A stretch of DNA of 64,000 nucleotides from Georgenia sp. EYE_87 (lineage in GTDB: Bacteria; Actinomycetota; Actinomycetes; Actinomycetales; Actinomycetaceae): assembly GCF_023148685.1 (NCBI RefSeq), contig NZ_JAHXNL010000007.1:124001-188000 (forward strand), read 5' to 3'. Below are positions 16,055 to 26,339 of the stretch, piece after piece. The notes below the pieces were generated by a model. That model made no database searches and had not been told where the DNA came from. It saw only the letters and a list, made by a program, of their open reading frames with translations. Made by a program: the position numbers and the translations under genes. Position 1 is the first letter of the stretch, and each line of letters opens with the position of its first letter.

Positions 16055-17167
16055 TCAGCGCAGCCAGCCAGCCAGCTCGGTGGCCCAGTAGGTCAGGACG
16101 AAGTCGGCGCCCGCCCGGCGGATGCCGAGGACCGACTCCTCGATCGCGCGGCGCCGGTCGATCCAGCCGTGGGCGGCGGCCGCCTCGATCATCGCGTACT
16201 CGCCGGAGACCTGGTAGGCGGCCACGGGGACGGGGGAGACCTCGGCGACGTCGGCGAGCACGTCGAGGTAGCTCATCGCGGGCTTGACCATGACGACGTC
16301 GGCGCCCTCGGCGAGGTCGAGCGTCGCCTCGCGCAGCCCCTCGCGCCGGTTTGCCGGGTCCATCTGGTACGTGCGGCGGTCGCCCTGCAGCTGGGACTCG
16401 ACGGCGTCGCGGAACGGCCCGTAGAACGCCGAGGCGTACTTGGCGGAGTAGGCGAGCACGGAGGTGTCGGTGTGCCCTTCGCGGTCGAGGACCTCGCGCA
16501 CCGCGGCGACCTGCCCGTCCATCATGCCGCTGAGCCCGAGCATGTGGGCGCCGGTCGCGGCCTGCGCGAGCGCCATGTCCTGGTACCGCACGAGAGTGGC
16601 GTCGTTGTCCACGCGGCCCGCGCCGTCGAGCACGCCGCAGTGGCCGTGGTCGGTGAACTCGTCGAGGCACAGGTCCGACATGACGACGAGCTCGTCCCCG
16701 ACCTCCTCCACGAGCGCACGCAGGCCGGCGTTGAGGATCCCGTCCGGGTCGGTGGCGGCCGTGCCGACGGCGTCGCGCACCGTGGGCACGCCGAAGAGCA
16801 TGAGCCCGCCGATCCCGGCCTCGGCCGCCTCGGCGGCGGCGCGGCGCAGCGAGTCCATCGTGTGCTGGACGACGCCGGGCATCGAGCCGAGCGCGACGGG
16901 CTCGCTCGCACCCTCCTTGACGAACATCGGCAGCACGAGCTCGCGCGGGTGAATGCGGTGCTCGCTGACGAGGCTGCGGAGCGCGGGGGTCGAACGGAGG
17001 CGGCGCGGCCGCTCGACGGGGCGCACGGCCGGGCGGCCGGCGGCCGGGTGACCCGCGGCGGCAGTGGTGCCGCCGCGACCGGCGGAGGCGCCGGCGGTAC
17101 GCGCGGTGCCGCCCGGACGGGTGGCGGCGCCTGGCGCGCTACCGCTCACGGTGGGGGGAGTGGTCAT
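16055..17167 (-). CDS. hemB: Porphobilinogen synthase (delta-aminolevulinate dehydratase)
   Basis: This 370-residue enzyme condenses two 5-aminolevulinate molecules to porphobilinogen. The active-site lysines are in [16 protein letters not shown] and in [12 protein letters not shown]. The metal region reads [14 protein letters not shown], with two cysteines. The first 55 or so residues are a low-complexity Gly/Ala/Thr/Arg-rich extension before the conserved [15 protein letters not shown], longer than in most homologs; an internal start is possible. The ATG at 17167 overlaps the hemD stop (ATGA), so translation is coupled to hemD. Confidence 0.96.
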   Translation of the reverse strand: MTTPPTVSGSAPGAATRPGGTARTAGASAGRGGTTAAAGHPAAGRPAVRPVERPRRLRSTPALRSLVSEHRIHPRELVLPMFVKEGASEPVALGSMPGVVQHTMDSLRRAAAEAAEAGIGGLMLFGVPTVRDAVGTAATDPDGILNAGLRALVEEVGDELVVMSDLCLDEFTDHGHCGVLDGAGRVDNDATLVRYQDMALAQAATGAHMLGLSGMMDGQVAAVREVLDREGHTDTSVLAYSAKYASAFYGPFRDAVESQLQGDRRTYQMDPANRREGLREATLDLAEGADVVMVKPAMSYLDVLADVAEVSPVPVAAYQVSGEYAMIEAAAAHGWIDRRRAIEESVLGIRRAGADFVLTYWATELAGWLR

Positions 17168-17949
17168 CGGTGCTGCTCCGATCGGTGTGCGAGTGCGCGG
17201 TCGAGTGCGGTGACGAGCCCGGCGGGCGTCTGCTCGGGGGCGACGGCGTGGACGGCCAGGCCCGCCCGGGCGGCGGCCTCCGCCGTCGAGGGCCCGATGG
17301 CGACGACCGCCAGCCCGGGGACGGGGCCGTACAGGTCGACGAGCGCCCGCGCCGTCGAGCCCGAGGTCAGCAGGACGGCGTCGACGCGCCCGGCGTCCAG
17401 CTCGGCGGCCACCGCGGGGTCGGCCGTGCGCGCCGCCACGGTGCGGTAGGCGACGACGTCGTCGACCAGCCAGCCGCGCTCACGCAGGCCGGTGGCAAGG
17501 GTGGGCGCCGCGATGGCCGAGCGGGGAAGCAGGACGATTCCGCCGCGCGGCGAGACGGGCCAGGCGGCGACAAGGTCCGCGGCGGAGGAGGTGGGGCCGG
17601 GCGGCACGAGGGCGACGTCGAGGCCGGCCTCGTGCAGCGCGGCGGCGGTCGCCGGGCCGACGGCGGCCACCGGCGTCGTCCCGACCAGCGCGGCGAGGGT
17701 CGTGCCGAGCGCCTCGGCGCGGCCGACCAGCACCCCGACGGTGGTGGCGCTGGTGACCGCGAGCCAGGAGTGCGCCCCCTCGCCCAGGGCGCGGAGCGAG
17801 CGGTCGAGCTCGTCCGGCGGGTCGACGACGACGGTGGTCACCAGGGCCGTCGGGAGCGGGACGGCGCCGGCGTCTCGCACAGCGGCGACGACGGGGTCGT
17901 CCGGATGGGTGCGCGGGACGATCACCCGGGCGGCGTCGATCGCCGTCAT
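17164..17949 (-). CDS. hemD: Uroporphyrinogen-III synthase
   Basis: This 261-residue cytosolic enzyme cyclises hydroxymethylbilane with inversion of ring D to give uroporphyrinogen III. The family is poorly conserved; the call rests on the two-lobed architecture, motifs such as [11 protein letters not shown] and [14 protein letters not shown], the C-terminal [17 protein letters not shown], and the position between hemC and hemB. Both borders are 4-bp overlaps (ATGA with hemC upstream and with hemB downstream). The start ATG at 17949 is supported by that overlap; the frame remains open further upstream as the antisense-like shadow of hemC. Confidence 0.93.
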   Translation of the reverse strand: MTAIDAARVIVPRTHPDDPVVAAVRDAGAVPLPTALVTTVVVDPPDELDRSLRALGEGAHSWLAVTSATTVGVLVGRAEALGTTLAALVGTTPVAAVGPATAAALHEAGLDVALVPPGPTSSAADLVAAWPVSPRGGIVLLPRSAIAAPTLATGLRERGWLVDDVVAYRTVAARTADPAVAAELDAGRVDAVLLTSGSTARALVDLYGPVPGLAVVAIGPSTAEAAARAGLAVHAVAPEQTPAGLVTALDRALAHRSEQHR

Positions 17950-19025
17950 GCCACCGGTCCGGCGGACCCGGCGGTGCGGCCGGCGCCGTCGGGCTCCTCG
18001 ACGTCCAGGGCTGGGCCTCGCGGCCGCAGGCCGGCGACCTCGGCGGCGCCGTCGTCCAGCAGCTGCTCGGCCGCGGAGACGCCCAGCTCGACGGCGAGGC
18101 TGAAGAAGACGTCCTGCTGGATCGCCACGCCGCGGGCCTCCACCACGTCGGGCAGCCCGTCCATCTCCTCGACGGCGGTGCCCACCACGCTGCGGGTGCC
18201 TGCCGGGTCGAAGACGCCGGTGTGCAGCTCGAGCCGGGTCGGGGTGCTGCCCTCGCCCGGGACGATCTCGGCGTGGGCGGCGACGGGCGCGGTGCAGCCG
18301 GCCTCGAGCGTGCGCAGCACGGCCCGCTCGGCGAGGACCGTCAGCCGGGTGGGGACGTCGTCGATACGCCGCATCCACGTGCCCAGCTCGCCGTCGTGGA
18401 GGTCGTCGGTGCGGCACTCCACGGCGAGGGCGCCCTGGCCGGGGGCGGGGATCATCACGTCCACCTCGAGGGTGTCCGTCACGTGCTCGAGCAGGCCCAG
18501 CCGGGTCAGCCCGGCGGCGGCGAGCACGACGGCGTCGAGGTCCGCCCCGACGCGGCCCAGGCGGGTGCCCACGTTGCCGCGGATGTCCACGACCTCGATG
18601 TCCGGCCGCGCCAGCCGCAGCTGGGCGGCGCGGCGCGGCGAGCCGGTCCCCACCCGGGCGCCGGGCGGCAGGTCGACGAGCGTCCAGCCCTCGCGCGCGC
18701 ACAGGACGTCGCGGTGGTCCTCGCGGGAGGGGAACGCGCCGATGCTCAGCCCGGCGACCGGTGCGGTGGGCAGGTCCTTGAGGGAGTGCACGGCCACGTC
18801 GCACTCGCCGGCCAGCAGCGCCTCACGCAGGGCCGCCGCGAAGACGCCGGTGCCGCCGAGGGTGGAGAGGGAGGCGGTCGACCGGTCTCCCTCGGTGCGG
18901 ATCCGGACGAGCTCGACCTCGCGGCCGGACGCGGCGCCGAGGGCCGCGGCGACCGTCCGCGTCTGGGTCAGCGCAAGGTCGCTGGCCCGGGTGCCGATGC
19001 GCAGGGGAGGGGTCGACGAGCTCAC
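17946..19025 (-). CDS. hemC: Hydroxymethylbilane synthase (porphobilinogen deaminase)
   Basis: This enzyme polymerises four porphobilinogens into hydroxymethylbilane. The N-terminus reads PLRIGTRASDLALTQ, and the dipyrromethane cofactor cysteine is in LEAGCTAPVAAHAE. The chosen start is GTG at 19025 (359 residues), because the sequence VSSSTPPLRIGTRAS begins close to the conserved core. An ATG at 19076 would add 17 residues (MSESRLRHFSAACDTGP) and cannot be excluded; neither has a clear ribosome site. It is coupled to hemD by ATGA. The 300 bp upstream, to hemY, contain short repeats and TGTC/GACA-rich stretches but no gene. Confidence 0.96.
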   Translation of the reverse strand: MSSSTPPLRIGTRASDLALTQTRTVAAALGAASGREVELVRIRTEGDRSTASLSTLGGTGVFAAALREALLAGECDVAVHSLKDLPTAPVAGLSIGAFPSREDHRDVLCAREGWTLVDLPPGARVGTGSPRRAAQLRLARPDIEVVDIRGNVGTRLGRVGADLDAVVLAAAGLTRLGLLEHVTDTLEVDVMIPAPGQGALAVECRTDDLHDGELGTWMRRIDDVPTRLTVLAERAVLRTLEAGCTAPVAAHAEIVPGEGSTPTRLELHTGVFDPAGTRSVVGTAVEEMDGLPDVVEARGVAIQQDVFFSLAVELGVSAAEQLLDDGAAEVAGLRPRGPALDVEEPDGAGRTAGSAGPVA

Positions 19026-19258
19026 CGGGCCAGTGTCGCACGCAGCGGAGAAATGTCTGAGACGGCTTTCTGACATCGCGTCAGCACCGTTTGTGTCGGC
19101 GCGTCAGATGACATTTTCGGACGGTTCCGACAATGCGGCGGTCTCCTCGGTGCCGGAATTGTCCCGGCCATTTTCGTGACGCATTGTCATCACATTTGTG
19201 GTCGGTCTCACGCGCAGGTGCCCGTCGCTCGGCCGACGGTGCGTGCCGCTCCGGCGAC

Positions 19259-19337
19259 GGCGCGTCCCGCCACTTTCGGCGCGTCCCGCCAGTGTCGGCG
19301 CGACCCGCTCGGGTGACAGTGCCCGCTCAGACAGTGC
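19259..19337. repeat. Short repeats at the hemY 3' end
   Basis: GGCGCGTCCCGCCACTTTC (about 19259-19277) and GGCGCGTCCCGCCAGTGTC (19278-19296) are 19-bp tandem units. CCCGCTCGGGTGACAGTGC (19304-19322) and CCCGCTCAGACAGTGC (19322-19337) form a second pair. The latter contains the hemY stop, reverse-complemented as TCA at 19327-19329. Confidence 0.7.
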
Positions 19338-20748
19338 GCCCCGCGAGCGCCTCGGCCGCGGCGTCCGCGTGCGGCACCACCGCGGCGAGACCGGTGCCGG
19401 CCACCCAGGTGCCGGTGACGGCCAGCCCGGGCAGCGCCGCGACGCGGGTCTGCAGGGCGGCGACCGCCTCCCGGTGGGCCGGCGTGCTCGGTGCCAGCGC
19501 GCCCTCCCGCGCGACGACGACGGCGTCGGTGACCTCCTCGAGCCGCACGCCCAGGAGCAGCTCCGCGTCGGCGCGCGCCACGGCGGCGTCGACCCCGGTG
19601 GGCGGCTCACCGGGGCGTCCGTACGACAGGCGGAGCACGTGCTCGCCGGGCGCCGTGGCGGCGGCCAGCCACTGCCACTTCGCCGACGCGTGGGTCAGGG
19701 CCTTGGCCCGCACGGGCCCCGGTCCGGGGGTGACCAGCAGGCCCGAGCCGCGCGGCGCCGCGTCGAGGGCGGGGGCCCGGACGGCGAGGGTGACGTGCGT
19801 GATGGCGGCGCCGGCGGGCAGGTCGGGGAGCGGCCCGTCGAGCACGCCCGCGAGCAGGTCCAGCGCCTGGCGTCCCGGCGTGGCCAGGACCACGCGGTGC
19901 GCGCGGAGCGCGGCGGGTGCGCCGTCGTCCAGGACGAGCTCCCACACGCCGGCGGTGCGGCGCAGGGCCCGCACCGCGGTGCTCGTGCGGATCTCGCCGC
20001 CGACGGCGGTGACCGCGGCGGCGAGCGCGCGCGGCAGGCGGAACAGACCCCCCGTGGTGGTGGCGACGGCGGAGCCCGGGGGCGCCGCGGCGCGCAGCGC
20101 GCGGACCGCAGCGGCGAGGGAGCCGTGGGCGGCGAGCGCCGCCCGCAGCCCGGGGACGACGGCGTCGGCCGCCAGGTCCGCAGGGTCGGCCGCGTGGATC
20201 CCGCCGGCGACCGGGCGCACGAGCCGGTCCAGCACCGCCTCGCCCATCCGGAGCCGCACGAGGCTCGCGAGGTCTTCGGCGTCCACCCCCACGGAGGGGT
20301 CGAGCCCGGCGTCCGCCGCGGCGCGCGCGGCGCCCTCCGGGCCCAGCACGCCGGCGACGTCCGGGGCCGCCGGGTCCGCCGGGATGCCGAGGATGCTCTC
20401 GGCCGGGATGGGGAAGGCGTGGCCGTCGGAGTACACCCACGACCCGCCCGCCGGCACCTCCACCGCCAGGCCCAGGGCGTCCGCGAGCGCGCGCACCTCG
20501 GGCCGGCGCAGCGCGAACGCCTCGGCGCCCAGGTCCACCTCCCTGCCGCCCACCACGCCGCCGGTCACCAGGCCGCCGACCCTCGGGCCGGCCTCCAGGA
20601 CCAGCGGGCGCAGCCCGCGCCCGGCGAGCGTTCGGGCCGCGACGAGCCCGCCCATGCCCGCCCCGACCACGACGACGTCGCAGGTCGCGCCGTCGTCGCT
20701 CCCGCCGGTCGCGGCGCCCGCGGGCACGCCGTCGTCCGCAGCGGTCAC
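19327..20748 (-). CDS. hemY: Coproporphyrinogen III oxidase / protoporphyrinogen oxidase (HemY/CgoX type)
   Basis: This 473-residue FAD oxidoreductase carries the dinucleotide-binding N-terminus [20 protein letters not shown] followed by LEAGPRVGG, and a C-terminal [20 protein letters not shown] segment typical of the family. In actinobacteria the enzyme oxidises coproporphyrinogen III to coproporphyrin III (CgoX role), consistent with the ferrochelatase and HemQ genes in this window. The start GTG at 20748 overlaps the hemE stop (GTGA), which supports both the start choice and translational coupling. It is second in the hemE-hemY-hemC-hemD-hemB set. Confidence 0.93.
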   Translation of the reverse strand: MTAADDGVPAGAATGGSDDGATCDVVVVGAGMGGLVAARTLAGRGLRPLVLEAGPRVGGLVTGGVVGGREVDLGAEAFALRRPEVRALADALGLAVEVPAGGSWVYSDGHAFPIPAESILGIPADPAAPDVAGVLGPEGAARAAADAGLDPSVGVDAEDLASLVRLRMGEAVLDRLVRPVAGGIHAADPADLAADAVVPGLRAALAAHGSLAAAVRALRAAAPPGSAVATTTGGLFRLPRALAAAVTAVGGEIRTSTAVRALRRTAGVWELVLDDGAPAALRAHRVVLATPGRQALDLLAGVLDGPLPDLPAGAAITHVTLAVRAPALDAAPRGSGLLVTPGPGPVRAKALTHASAKWQWLAAATAPGEHVLRLSYGRPGEPPTGVDAAVARADAELLLGVRLEEVTDAVVVAREGALAPSTPAHREAVAALQTRVAALPGLAVTGTWVAGTGLAAVVPHADAAAEALAGRTV

Positions 20749-21812
20749 AGGGAGTGCACGAGCTCGACGACGCGGGTCAGGACCGTGGGGTCGGTCGACG
20801 GCGGCACGCCGTGCCCGAGGTTCACCACGTGGCCCGGGGCGGCGCGTCCCCGCTCGACGACGTCGCGCACGTGCGCCTCGAGCACGGGCCAGGGGGCGTC
20901 GAGCAGGGCGGGGTCGATGTTGCCCTGCAGCGGGGTCCGGCCGCCCAGCCGGCGGTTCGCCTCGTCCAGCGGGATCCGGTAGTCCACGCCGACGACGTCC
21001 GCACCGGCGTCGCGCATGGCCCCGAGCAGCTCGCCCGTGCCGGTGCCGAAGTGCACGCGGGGGACGCCGAGGTCCTCGATCCGGGCCAGGGCGCGGGCGC
21101 TGTACGGCGCGGCGTGGGCCTCGTAGTCGGCGAGGGAGAGCGAGCCGGCCCAGGAGTCGAACAGCTGGGCGGCGCGCGCGCCTGCCTCGACCTGCGCGCG
21201 GAGGAACTCCCCGCTGAGGTCCGCGGTCCAGCGCATGAGGCGCCGCCACGTGGCCGGGTCGGCGTGCATGAGTGTCCGGGCGGCCAGGTGGTCGCGGGAG
21301 GGACGGCCCTCGACGAGGTACGCGGCGAGGGTGAAGGGCGCCCCGGCGAAGCCGATCAGCGGCGTCGCCGTGCCGAGCTCGTCGAGGATGATCCGGATCG
21401 CCTCGACGACGGCGGACGGGTCGCCGGGACGGTGGGCGACCAGGCGGTCCACGTCGCTCGCGGTGCGCACCGGGTCGGCCACCACGGGGCCCACGCCGGG
21501 GGCGATCTCCACGTCCACCCCGGCCAGCCGCAGCGGCACGACGATGTCCGAGAAGAGGATCGCAGCGTCCACGCCGTGGCGGCGCACGGGCTGGAGGGTG
21601 ATCTCCGCGGCGAGCTCGGGGCGCAGGCAGGCGTCGAGCATGGCGACCCCCTCGCGCAGCTCGCGGTACTCCGGGAGGGAGCGGCCGGCCTGTCGCATGA
21701 ACCACACCGGGAGGGTGTCGGGTCGGTCACCCCGAAATGCCCGGATCAGCGCGGGGGCTGGCATTTCCACTGACACGTCGGGGGCTGTCGTCGAATTCGT
21801 CACGCGGGCCAT
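20745..21812 (-). CDS. hemE: Uroporphyrinogen decarboxylase
   Basis: This 355-residue cytosolic enzyme decarboxylates the four acetate side chains of uroporphyrinogen III to yield coproporphyrinogen III. The diagnostic active-site loop [18 protein letters not shown] is near residues 36-53, and [16 protein letters not shown] is also conserved. ATG at 21812 follows AGGACGG by a suitable distance. It is the first gene of the minus-strand heme operon and faces hemA across only 30 bp. Confidence 0.97.
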   Translation of the reverse strand: MARVTNSTTAPDVSVEMPAPALIRAFRGDRPDTLPVWFMRQAGRSLPEYRELREGVAMLDACLRPELAAEITLQPVRRHGVDAAILFSDIVVPLRLAGVDVEIAPGVGPVVADPVRTASDVDRLVAHRPGDPSAVVEAIRIILDELGTATPLIGFAGAPFTLAAYLVEGRPSRDHLAARTLMHADPATWRRLMRWTADLSGEFLRAQVEAGARAAQLFDSWAGSLSLADYEAHAAPYSARALARIEDLGVPRVHFGTGTGELLGAMRDAGADVVGVDYRIPLDEANRRLGGRTPLQGNIDPALLDAPWPVLEAHVRDVVERGRAAPGHVVNLGHGVPPSTDPTVLTRVVELVHSL

Positions 21813-21842
21813 TGTGCCTGCCCGTCCTGGAAATGGTTGACT
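21813..21842. promoter_or_regulatory. 30-bp divergent hemE/hemA control region
   Basis: The two heme operons start 30 bp apart. Ribosome sites for both are packed inside: AGGACGG for hemE on minus and GGAAATGG for hemA on plus. A CATAGT sequence on the minus strand, overlapping the hemA start, could be the hemE -10. At least one promoter must therefore lie inside the opposing coding sequence. Confidence 0.45.
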
Positions 21843-23303
21843 ATGGGCCTTGTGGTGCTCGTGATGCTCTCTGCCAACCACCACGACCTGGATCTCGTCG
21901 ACATCGACCGGCTCAGCGCCGGCGCGCACGACCTCGGCCGCCAGGTCGTGGCGGAACACCCTGCCGTCAACGGGGCCGTCGTGCTGGCCACCTGCAACCG
22001 CTTCGAGGTCTACCTCGACGCCGACGAGTGCGAGGGCGCCGAGGCCGACGCCACCGCGGCCGCCTACCGCGCCGTCTCGCGCATGTCCGGCGCCGACGTC
22101 GACGAGGTGGCCCGCCTGATGCGCCCCGCGAGCGGCGAGCAGGCGGTGGCCCACCTCTTCGAGGTCGCGGCCGGCCTGGACTCGATGGTGGTCGGCGAGC
22201 GCGAGATCACCGGCCAGGTGCGCCGCGCCCTCTCGGCCGCCCGCGCGGAGGGCACCACCTCGCCGCTGCTGGAGCAGACCCTCCAGCACGCCACCCGCAC
22301 CTCCCGGCAGGTCGCCGTCGCCACCGACCTGGCCCGTGCGGGCCGCTCGGTCGTCTCCGTCGCCCTGGACCTGGCCGCCGCCCGGCTGGCCTCGATCGGC
22401 TGCGAGCGCGACATGGCCGCGCCGCCCGCCGACCCCCACGAGAGCCCCGTCCCGCGCGGCAGCTGGGCCGGGCACCGGACGCTGCTCGTGGGCACCGGCT
22501 CCTACGCCGGGGCGTCCCTGGCCGCGCTGCGCGAGCGGGGCGCCGAGGACGTCGCCGTGTGGTCCGCCTCCGGCCGCGCCGAGGCGTTCGCGGCCACGCA
22601 CGACGTGACGGTCGCCGACGCAGACCTGGCGACGGCGCTCGCGGCCGCGGACCTGGTGGTGACCTGCCGCGGCACCGGCACCCCCGTCCTCGACGTCGCG
22701 ACCGTCTCCGCGGCCGCTGCCTGCCGCCCGGAGGCCGCCGGCCCGCTCGTGCTCGTCGACCTCGCGCTGCACAACGACGTCGAGCCCGCCGTGGCCGAGC
22801 TGCCGCGCGTGATCCTGGTCGACCTGGCCACCGTGCGCGAGCACGCCCCGGCCACCACCGCCGCCGAGGTGCTGCGGGCCCGCACGATCGTGGCCGAGGG
22901 GGTGCGCACCCTCGCCGAGACGACGGCGGAGCGACGGATGGACGCCGCCGTCGTCGCCCTGCGGAGCAAGGTGGCCGACGCCGTCGCCGCCGAGCTCGAC
23001 CGGCTCCCTGCCGACGGTGCGATCTCCGCGGAGCGTGCCGCCCAGGCGCTGCGGCGGCTCGCGGCGCGCCTGGTGCACGAGCCCACCGTCCTGGCCCGCT
23101 CCGCCGGGCGCGAGGGGCGCACCGAGGAGCACCTGCGGGCCCTTGAGATCGCGCTCGGCGTGCGGGTGGCCACGCCCGACGAGGCCGACGAGGCCGACGA
23201 GACGACCCCCGCGCCGGCCGTGCCGGCCCCAGCCCCGACCCCCGCCTCCGCGGAGGCGCCGCACCCGGCCACGGTGCCGGCCGAGCCAGAGCGAGACCGA
23301 TGA
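21843..23303 (+). CDS. hemA: Glutamyl-tRNA reductase
   Basis: This 486-residue NADPH enzyme reduces glutamyl-tRNA to glutamate-1-semialdehyde, the committed step of the C5 heme pathway. The catalytic cysteine is in [14 protein letters not shown] (C51), and [15 protein letters not shown] is the family signature. The C-terminal tail from about residue 435 is a Pro/Ala-rich disordered extension. ATG at 21843 is preferred because GGAAATGG sits just upstream; an in-frame TTG at 21837 is an alternative. It overlaps hemH by ATGA. The enzyme is usually under feedback control by heme. Confidence 0.96.
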   Translation: MGLVVLVMLSANHHDLDLVDIDRLSAGAHDLGRQVVAEHPAVNGAVVLATCNRFEVYLDADECEGAEADATAAAYRAVSRMSGADVDEVARLMRPASGEQAVAHLFEVAAGLDSMVVGEREITGQVRRALSAARAEGTTSPLLEQTLQHATRTSRQVAVATDLARAGRSVVSVALDLAAARLASIGCERDMAAPPADPHESPVPRGSWAGHRTLLVGTGSYAGASLAALRERGAEDVAVWSASGRAEAFAATHDVTVADADLATALAAADLVVTCRGTGTPVLDVATVSAAAACRPEAAGPLVLVDLALHNDVEPAVAELPRVILVDLATVREHAPATTAAEVLRARTIVAEGVRTLAETTAERRMDAAVVALRSKVADAVAAELDRLPADGAISAERAAQALRRLAARLVHEPTVLARSAGREGRTEEHLRALEIALGVRVATPDEADEADETTPAPAVPAPAPTPASAEAPHPATVPAEPERDR

Positions 23304-24421
23304 CCAGCCTCACCCCGTACGACGCCGTCCTCCTCCTGTCCTTCGGCGGGCCCGAGAAGCCCGAGGACGTCGTGCCCTTCCTGCGCAACGTCACCGCCGG
23401 CCGGGGCATCCCTGACTCGCGCCTGGAGGAGGTGGGGGAGCACTACTACGCGTTCGGCGGCAAGAGCCCCATCAACGACCAGAACAAGGCCCTGCTCGCC
23501 GAGCTGCGCACCGAGCTGGCCGCCCGCGGCGTCGACGCCCCGGTCGTGTGGGGCAACCGCAACTGGGACCCCTACCTCACGGACGTCCTGCGCGACCTCC
23601 ACGAGTCCGGCGCGCGCCGCGTGCTGACCCTGGTCACCAGCGCGTACGCCTCCTACTCCGGCTGCCGCCAGTACCGCGAGAACCTCGCCGCGGCGCTGAC
23701 GACGCTCGCCGGCGAGGGCCGCGAGCTCGAGATCGACAAGATCCGCGCGTACTTCAACAACCCCGGGTTCGTGGCGGCCAACGTCGACGCGGTCGTCGCC
23801 GCCTACGAGCGGCTCGGTGCGGCGCCGTCGCCGCAGGCCCCGCTGGTCTTCGTCACCCACTCCATCCCCACGCCGATGGAGGTGGCCTCCGGCACGGAGA
23901 CGCGCGCCAGCTACTCGGCCCAGCACCACGACGTCGCCGCGGTCGTCGCGGAGCGCGCCGGCGAGCGCCTCGGCCACAAGATCCCGTGGGAGCTCGCGTA
24001 CTGCTCGCGCTCCGGCACGCCCTTCACCCCGTGGCTCGAGCCCGACGTGAACCGGACGCTCGCGGCGCTGCACGCCGACGGCGCCCAGCAGGTCGTGCTG
24101 GCTCCCATCGGGTTCGTCTCCGACCACATGGAGGTCATCTACGACCTCGACACCGAGGCGCGGGAGACGGCCGACGAGCTCGGCCTGCGGATGGAGCGCG
24201 CCGCCACGGCCGGCACCGCGCCGGAGTTCGTGGGCGGCCTGGTCGACCTGCTGCTCGAGCGCGCCGCCACCGAGCGTGGCGAGCACCCCGAGAAGGTCAC
24301 CACCGGCGCCCTCGGCCCCTGGCGCGACGTGTGCGCCCCCGGGTGCTGCCGCCTGCGCGCCGGTGTCGACTCGGGCGTCCCCGCCGCCTGCGAGCAGCCC
24401 GCGGTCTCCGCCCGCGCCTGA
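23300..24421 (+). CDS. hemH: Ferrochelatase (coproporphyrin III ferrochelatase)
   Basis: This 373-residue enzyme inserts iron into the porphyrin; in actinobacteria the substrate is coproporphyrin III (CpfC role). The N-terminus [20 protein letters not shown] and [11 protein letters not shown] with the catalytic histidine are conserved. Cysteines occur in [10 protein letters not shown] (C122) and in a C-terminal cluster C345, C349, C350 and C364 (CAPGCC and beyond). These are plausible ligands of the [2Fe-2S] cluster known in several actinobacterial ferrochelatases. The start overlaps the hemA stop, so synthesis of the first and penultimate pathway enzymes is coupled. Confidence 0.95.
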   Translation: MTSLTPYDAVLLLSFGGPEKPEDVVPFLRNVTAGRGIPDSRLEEVGEHYYAFGGKSPINDQNKALLAELRTELAARGVDAPVVWGNRNWDPYLTDVLRDLHESGARRVLTLVTSAYASYSGCRQYRENLAAALTTLAGEGRELEIDKIRAYFNNPGFVAANVDAVVAAYERLGAAPSPQAPLVFVTHSIPTPMEVASGTETRASYSAQHHDVAAVVAERAGERLGHKIPWELAYCSRSGTPFTPWLEPDVNRTLAALHADGAQQVVLAPIGFVSDHMEVIYDLDTEARETADELGLRMERAATAGTAPEFVGGLVDLLLERAATERGEHPEKVTTGALGPWRDVCAPGCCRLRAGVDSGVPAACEQPAVSARA

Positions 24422-24439
24422 CCGCCCTCGCCCGCCGTC

Positions 24440-24530
24440 GGTGAGATGTCGCAAGGTCGCTGAGACTCACGAGCGCGGTGAGACCTCACGTGCTCGCCCG
24501 AGGCGATGAGCTGGTGATCTCACCGCGTGT
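24440..24530. repeat. Direct/inverted repeats of a GGTGAGA motif between hemH and hemQ
   Basis: GGTGAGATGTCGC, CGCTGAGACTCAC, CGGTGAGACCTCAC and GGTGATCTCACCG follow each other. The last is a palindrome (GGTGA-TC-TCACC). The purpose is unknown: it may be degenerate 3'-end repeats of hemH, or an operator for hemQ. Confidence 0.5.
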
Positions 24531-24581
24531 CGGATCGTGCCAGTACCGTCCGCGTCCTGCGGAAGAGATGAAGGAGAGTCC

Positions 24582-25301
24582 ATGAGCCAGCCCGTCCCGC
24601 GCATCGGCGAGGGTGCCGACGTCGAGAGCATCAACGCCACGATCAACTACACGATGTGGTCGGTGTTCGCCACGGCCGCACCGCTGCCCGCGGACCCCGC
24701 CGCGCGCGCCGCCCTCGCCGCGGCGGCCCAGGAGGCCGTGGCCGGCTCCGGCGTCGTGGTGCGCGGCTGGTACGACGTCGCCGGCCTGCGCGCCGACGCC
24801 GACCTCATGGTGTGGTGGCACGCGGCCACCGTCGAGGAGGTCCAGGACGCCTACCACCGACTCCTCGCCTCGGACCTCGGCGCGCACCTCGAGCCGGTCT
24901 GGTCCGTCGTGGGCCTCCACCGCCAGGCCGAGTTCAACAAGCGGCACGTCCCCGCGTACCTCGCCGGGGAGGAGCCGGGCGACTACCTGTGCGTGTACCC
25001 GTTCGTGCGCTCCTACGAGTGGTACCTGCTCCCTGCCGACGAGCGCAGCGCCATGCTGCGTGAGCACGGCCTGGCCGCGAAGGACTACCCGGACGTGCGC
25101 GCCAACACCGTCTCCGCCTTCGCGCTCGGCGACTACGAGTGGATCCTCGCCTTCGAGGCGGGCGAGCTGCACCGCATCGTCGACGTGATGCGCGAGCTGC
25201 GCGCCGTGGGTGCCCGCCGCCACGTGCGCGAGGAGATCCCGTTCTTCACCGGGCCGCGCGTGGAGCTGGCCGACTGGGCGGAGCGTCAGCCCCGCGCCTG
25301 A
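24582..25301 (+). CDS. hemQ: Coproheme decarboxylase (HemQ/ChdC)
   Basis: This 239-residue protein of the chlorite dismutase superfamily catalyses the last heme step, oxidative decarboxylation of coproheme to heme b using H2O2. Conserved elements are [13 protein letters not shown], the active-site tyrosine region [21 protein letters not shown], and [32 protein letters not shown] strong AAGGAGAG ribosome site 6 nt before ATG 24582 fixes the start. Its presence with HemH and HemY defines the coproporphyrin-dependent route. It lies 160 bp after hemH and may share its transcript. Confidence 0.95.
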   Translation: MSQPVPRIGEGADVESINATINYTMWSVFATAAPLPADPAARAALAAAAQEAVAGSGVVVRGWYDVAGLRADADLMVWWHAATVEEVQDAYHRLLASDLGAHLEPVWSVVGLHRQAEFNKRHVPAYLAGEEPGDYLCVYPFVRSYEWYLLPADERSAMLREHGLAAKDYPDVRANTVSAFALGDYEWILAFEAGELHRIVDVMRELRAVGARRHVREEIPFFTGPRVELADWAERQPRA

Positions 25302-25308
25302 GCGCGAG

Positions 25309-25342
25309 CGGCGACGGGGCGACGCGGGGCGCCCCGTCGCCG
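25309..25342. terminator. Hairpin between convergent hemQ and kinase genes
   Basis: CGGCGACGGGGC (25309-25320) and GCCCCGTCGCCG (25331-25342) form a perfect 12-bp stem with a 10-nt loop. It starts 8 nt after the hemQ stop and ends 6 nt before the stop of the convergent gene. It would therefore act for both. Confidence 0.75.
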
Positions 25343-25347
25343 GCGGC

Positions 25348-26148
25348 CTACGCGTACCGCGCCGCGACGGCCACCGTCTGGGGGCCGTAGGAACCGCCGA
25401 ACAGCGCCGCGTGCACGATGAGCATGTGCAGCTGGTGCAGCCCGACCCGTTCCCGCCAGCCCTCCGCCAGCGGTGAGTGCTCGTCGTAGGCGGCGACGAT
25501 CCGCTCCAGGTGCGGGGCGCCGAAGACGGCCAGCTGCGCCAGGTCGGACTCGGCGTGCCCGCCCTGGGCCGCCGGGTCGATGAGCGTCGCGACCGGCCCG
25601 GCGTCGGTGCGCGCCCAGAGCACGTTGCCGGACCACAGGTCGCCGTGCAGCCGTGCGACCCCGTCCACGGCGGCGGGCTGCGGCGCGTCGAAGACCCCCG
25701 CCGCCACCCGGGCGGCGCAGCGCTCCACCTTGCGCGGCCCCACGCCGTCGATCGAGCCGTTCGCGACGGCGTCGGCCAGGTAGGGCAGGATCCGGTCGGC
25801 CGCGTAGAACTCGCCCCACGAGTCGCCTCCCGACGGCGAAGCCGCCCGTAGCGGCAGGGCCGCCCGGCCCATGAACCCGTCGCCCGTGAAACCCGGCGGC
25901 GGGCAGCCGTGGTGCGAGGCGCCGGCGGCATGGGTGAGGGCCAGCGCCCGGCCGAACGCCTCGGCCGACGCCGCGTCCGCCGCGCCGTGCGCGACGGACC
26001 GGGTCTCCAGCACCCCGGGCTCCTCGGCCACGATCTCCACGACGGCGGCCCCGCCGGCCGCGGAGGCCTCCGACAGCCAGCGCAGCCCGGCGGCCTCGTA
26101 GAGGAGCGCGCGCGGGTCGCCGTGGTCTCCCTTGCGGTGGGTCGCCAT
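25348..26148 (-). CDS. Fructosamine kinase family protein
   Basis: This 266-residue kinase of the fructosamine-3-kinase / ketosamine kinase family has the protein-kinase-like catalytic motif ARLHGDLWSGNVLW near residues 166-179 and the metal-binding LIDPAAQGGHAESDLAQL. Family members phosphorylate sugar-modified amines so that the adduct falls off, a protein deglycation role. The N-terminal KGDHGDPRALLYEAAGLRWL corresponds to the nucleotide-binding entry region, although this homolog begins a little shorter than longer relatives. It is monocistronic and convergent with hemQ. Confidence 0.88.
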   Translation of the reverse strand: MATHRKGDHGDPRALLYEAAGLRWLSEASAAGGAAVVEIVAEEPGVLETRSVAHGAADAASAEAFGRALALTHAAGASHHGCPPPGFTGDGFMGRAALPLRAASPSGGDSWGEFYAADRILPYLADAVANGSIDGVGPRKVERCAARVAAGVFDAPQPAAVDGVARLHGDLWSGNVLWARTDAGPVATLIDPAAQGGHAESDLAQLAVFGAPHLERIVAAYDEHSPLAEGWRERVGLHQLHMLIVHAALFGGSYGPQTVAVAARYA

Positions 26149-26263
26149 GGGGCCATCCTCACGGCCCGTCGCCCGCCGTGCACGCGCTCCACAGCCGGCC
26201 GCGGTGCGGGTCCGTCCACACCGACGCGGACCGGAGCGACCGCCGTCACCGCCAGATTCCTAG

Positions 26264-26321
26264 CGTGCGGGGCAGGGCGGTCGACCGACCGCCGTGCGGG
26301 GCAGGACGGTCGACCGGACCG
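26264..26321. repeat. 29-bp direct repeat upstream of the WXG100-like gene
   Basis: CGTGCGGGGCAGGGCGGTCG begins at 26264 and, with one change, at 26293. A possible -10 box TAGCGT at 26261-26266 overlaps the first copy. The repeat could be a regulator site or a remnant of a local duplication. Confidence 0.55.
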
Positions 26322-26339
26322 GCGAGGGAGGGAGCCCGG

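Noticed and set aside
14315-17449. Very long open frame (over 1,000 codons) on the plus strand across hemL and hemB
   Set aside because: It is antisense to two certain heme genes, has the Gly/Arg-rich composition of GC-skew shadow frames and no recognisable domain.
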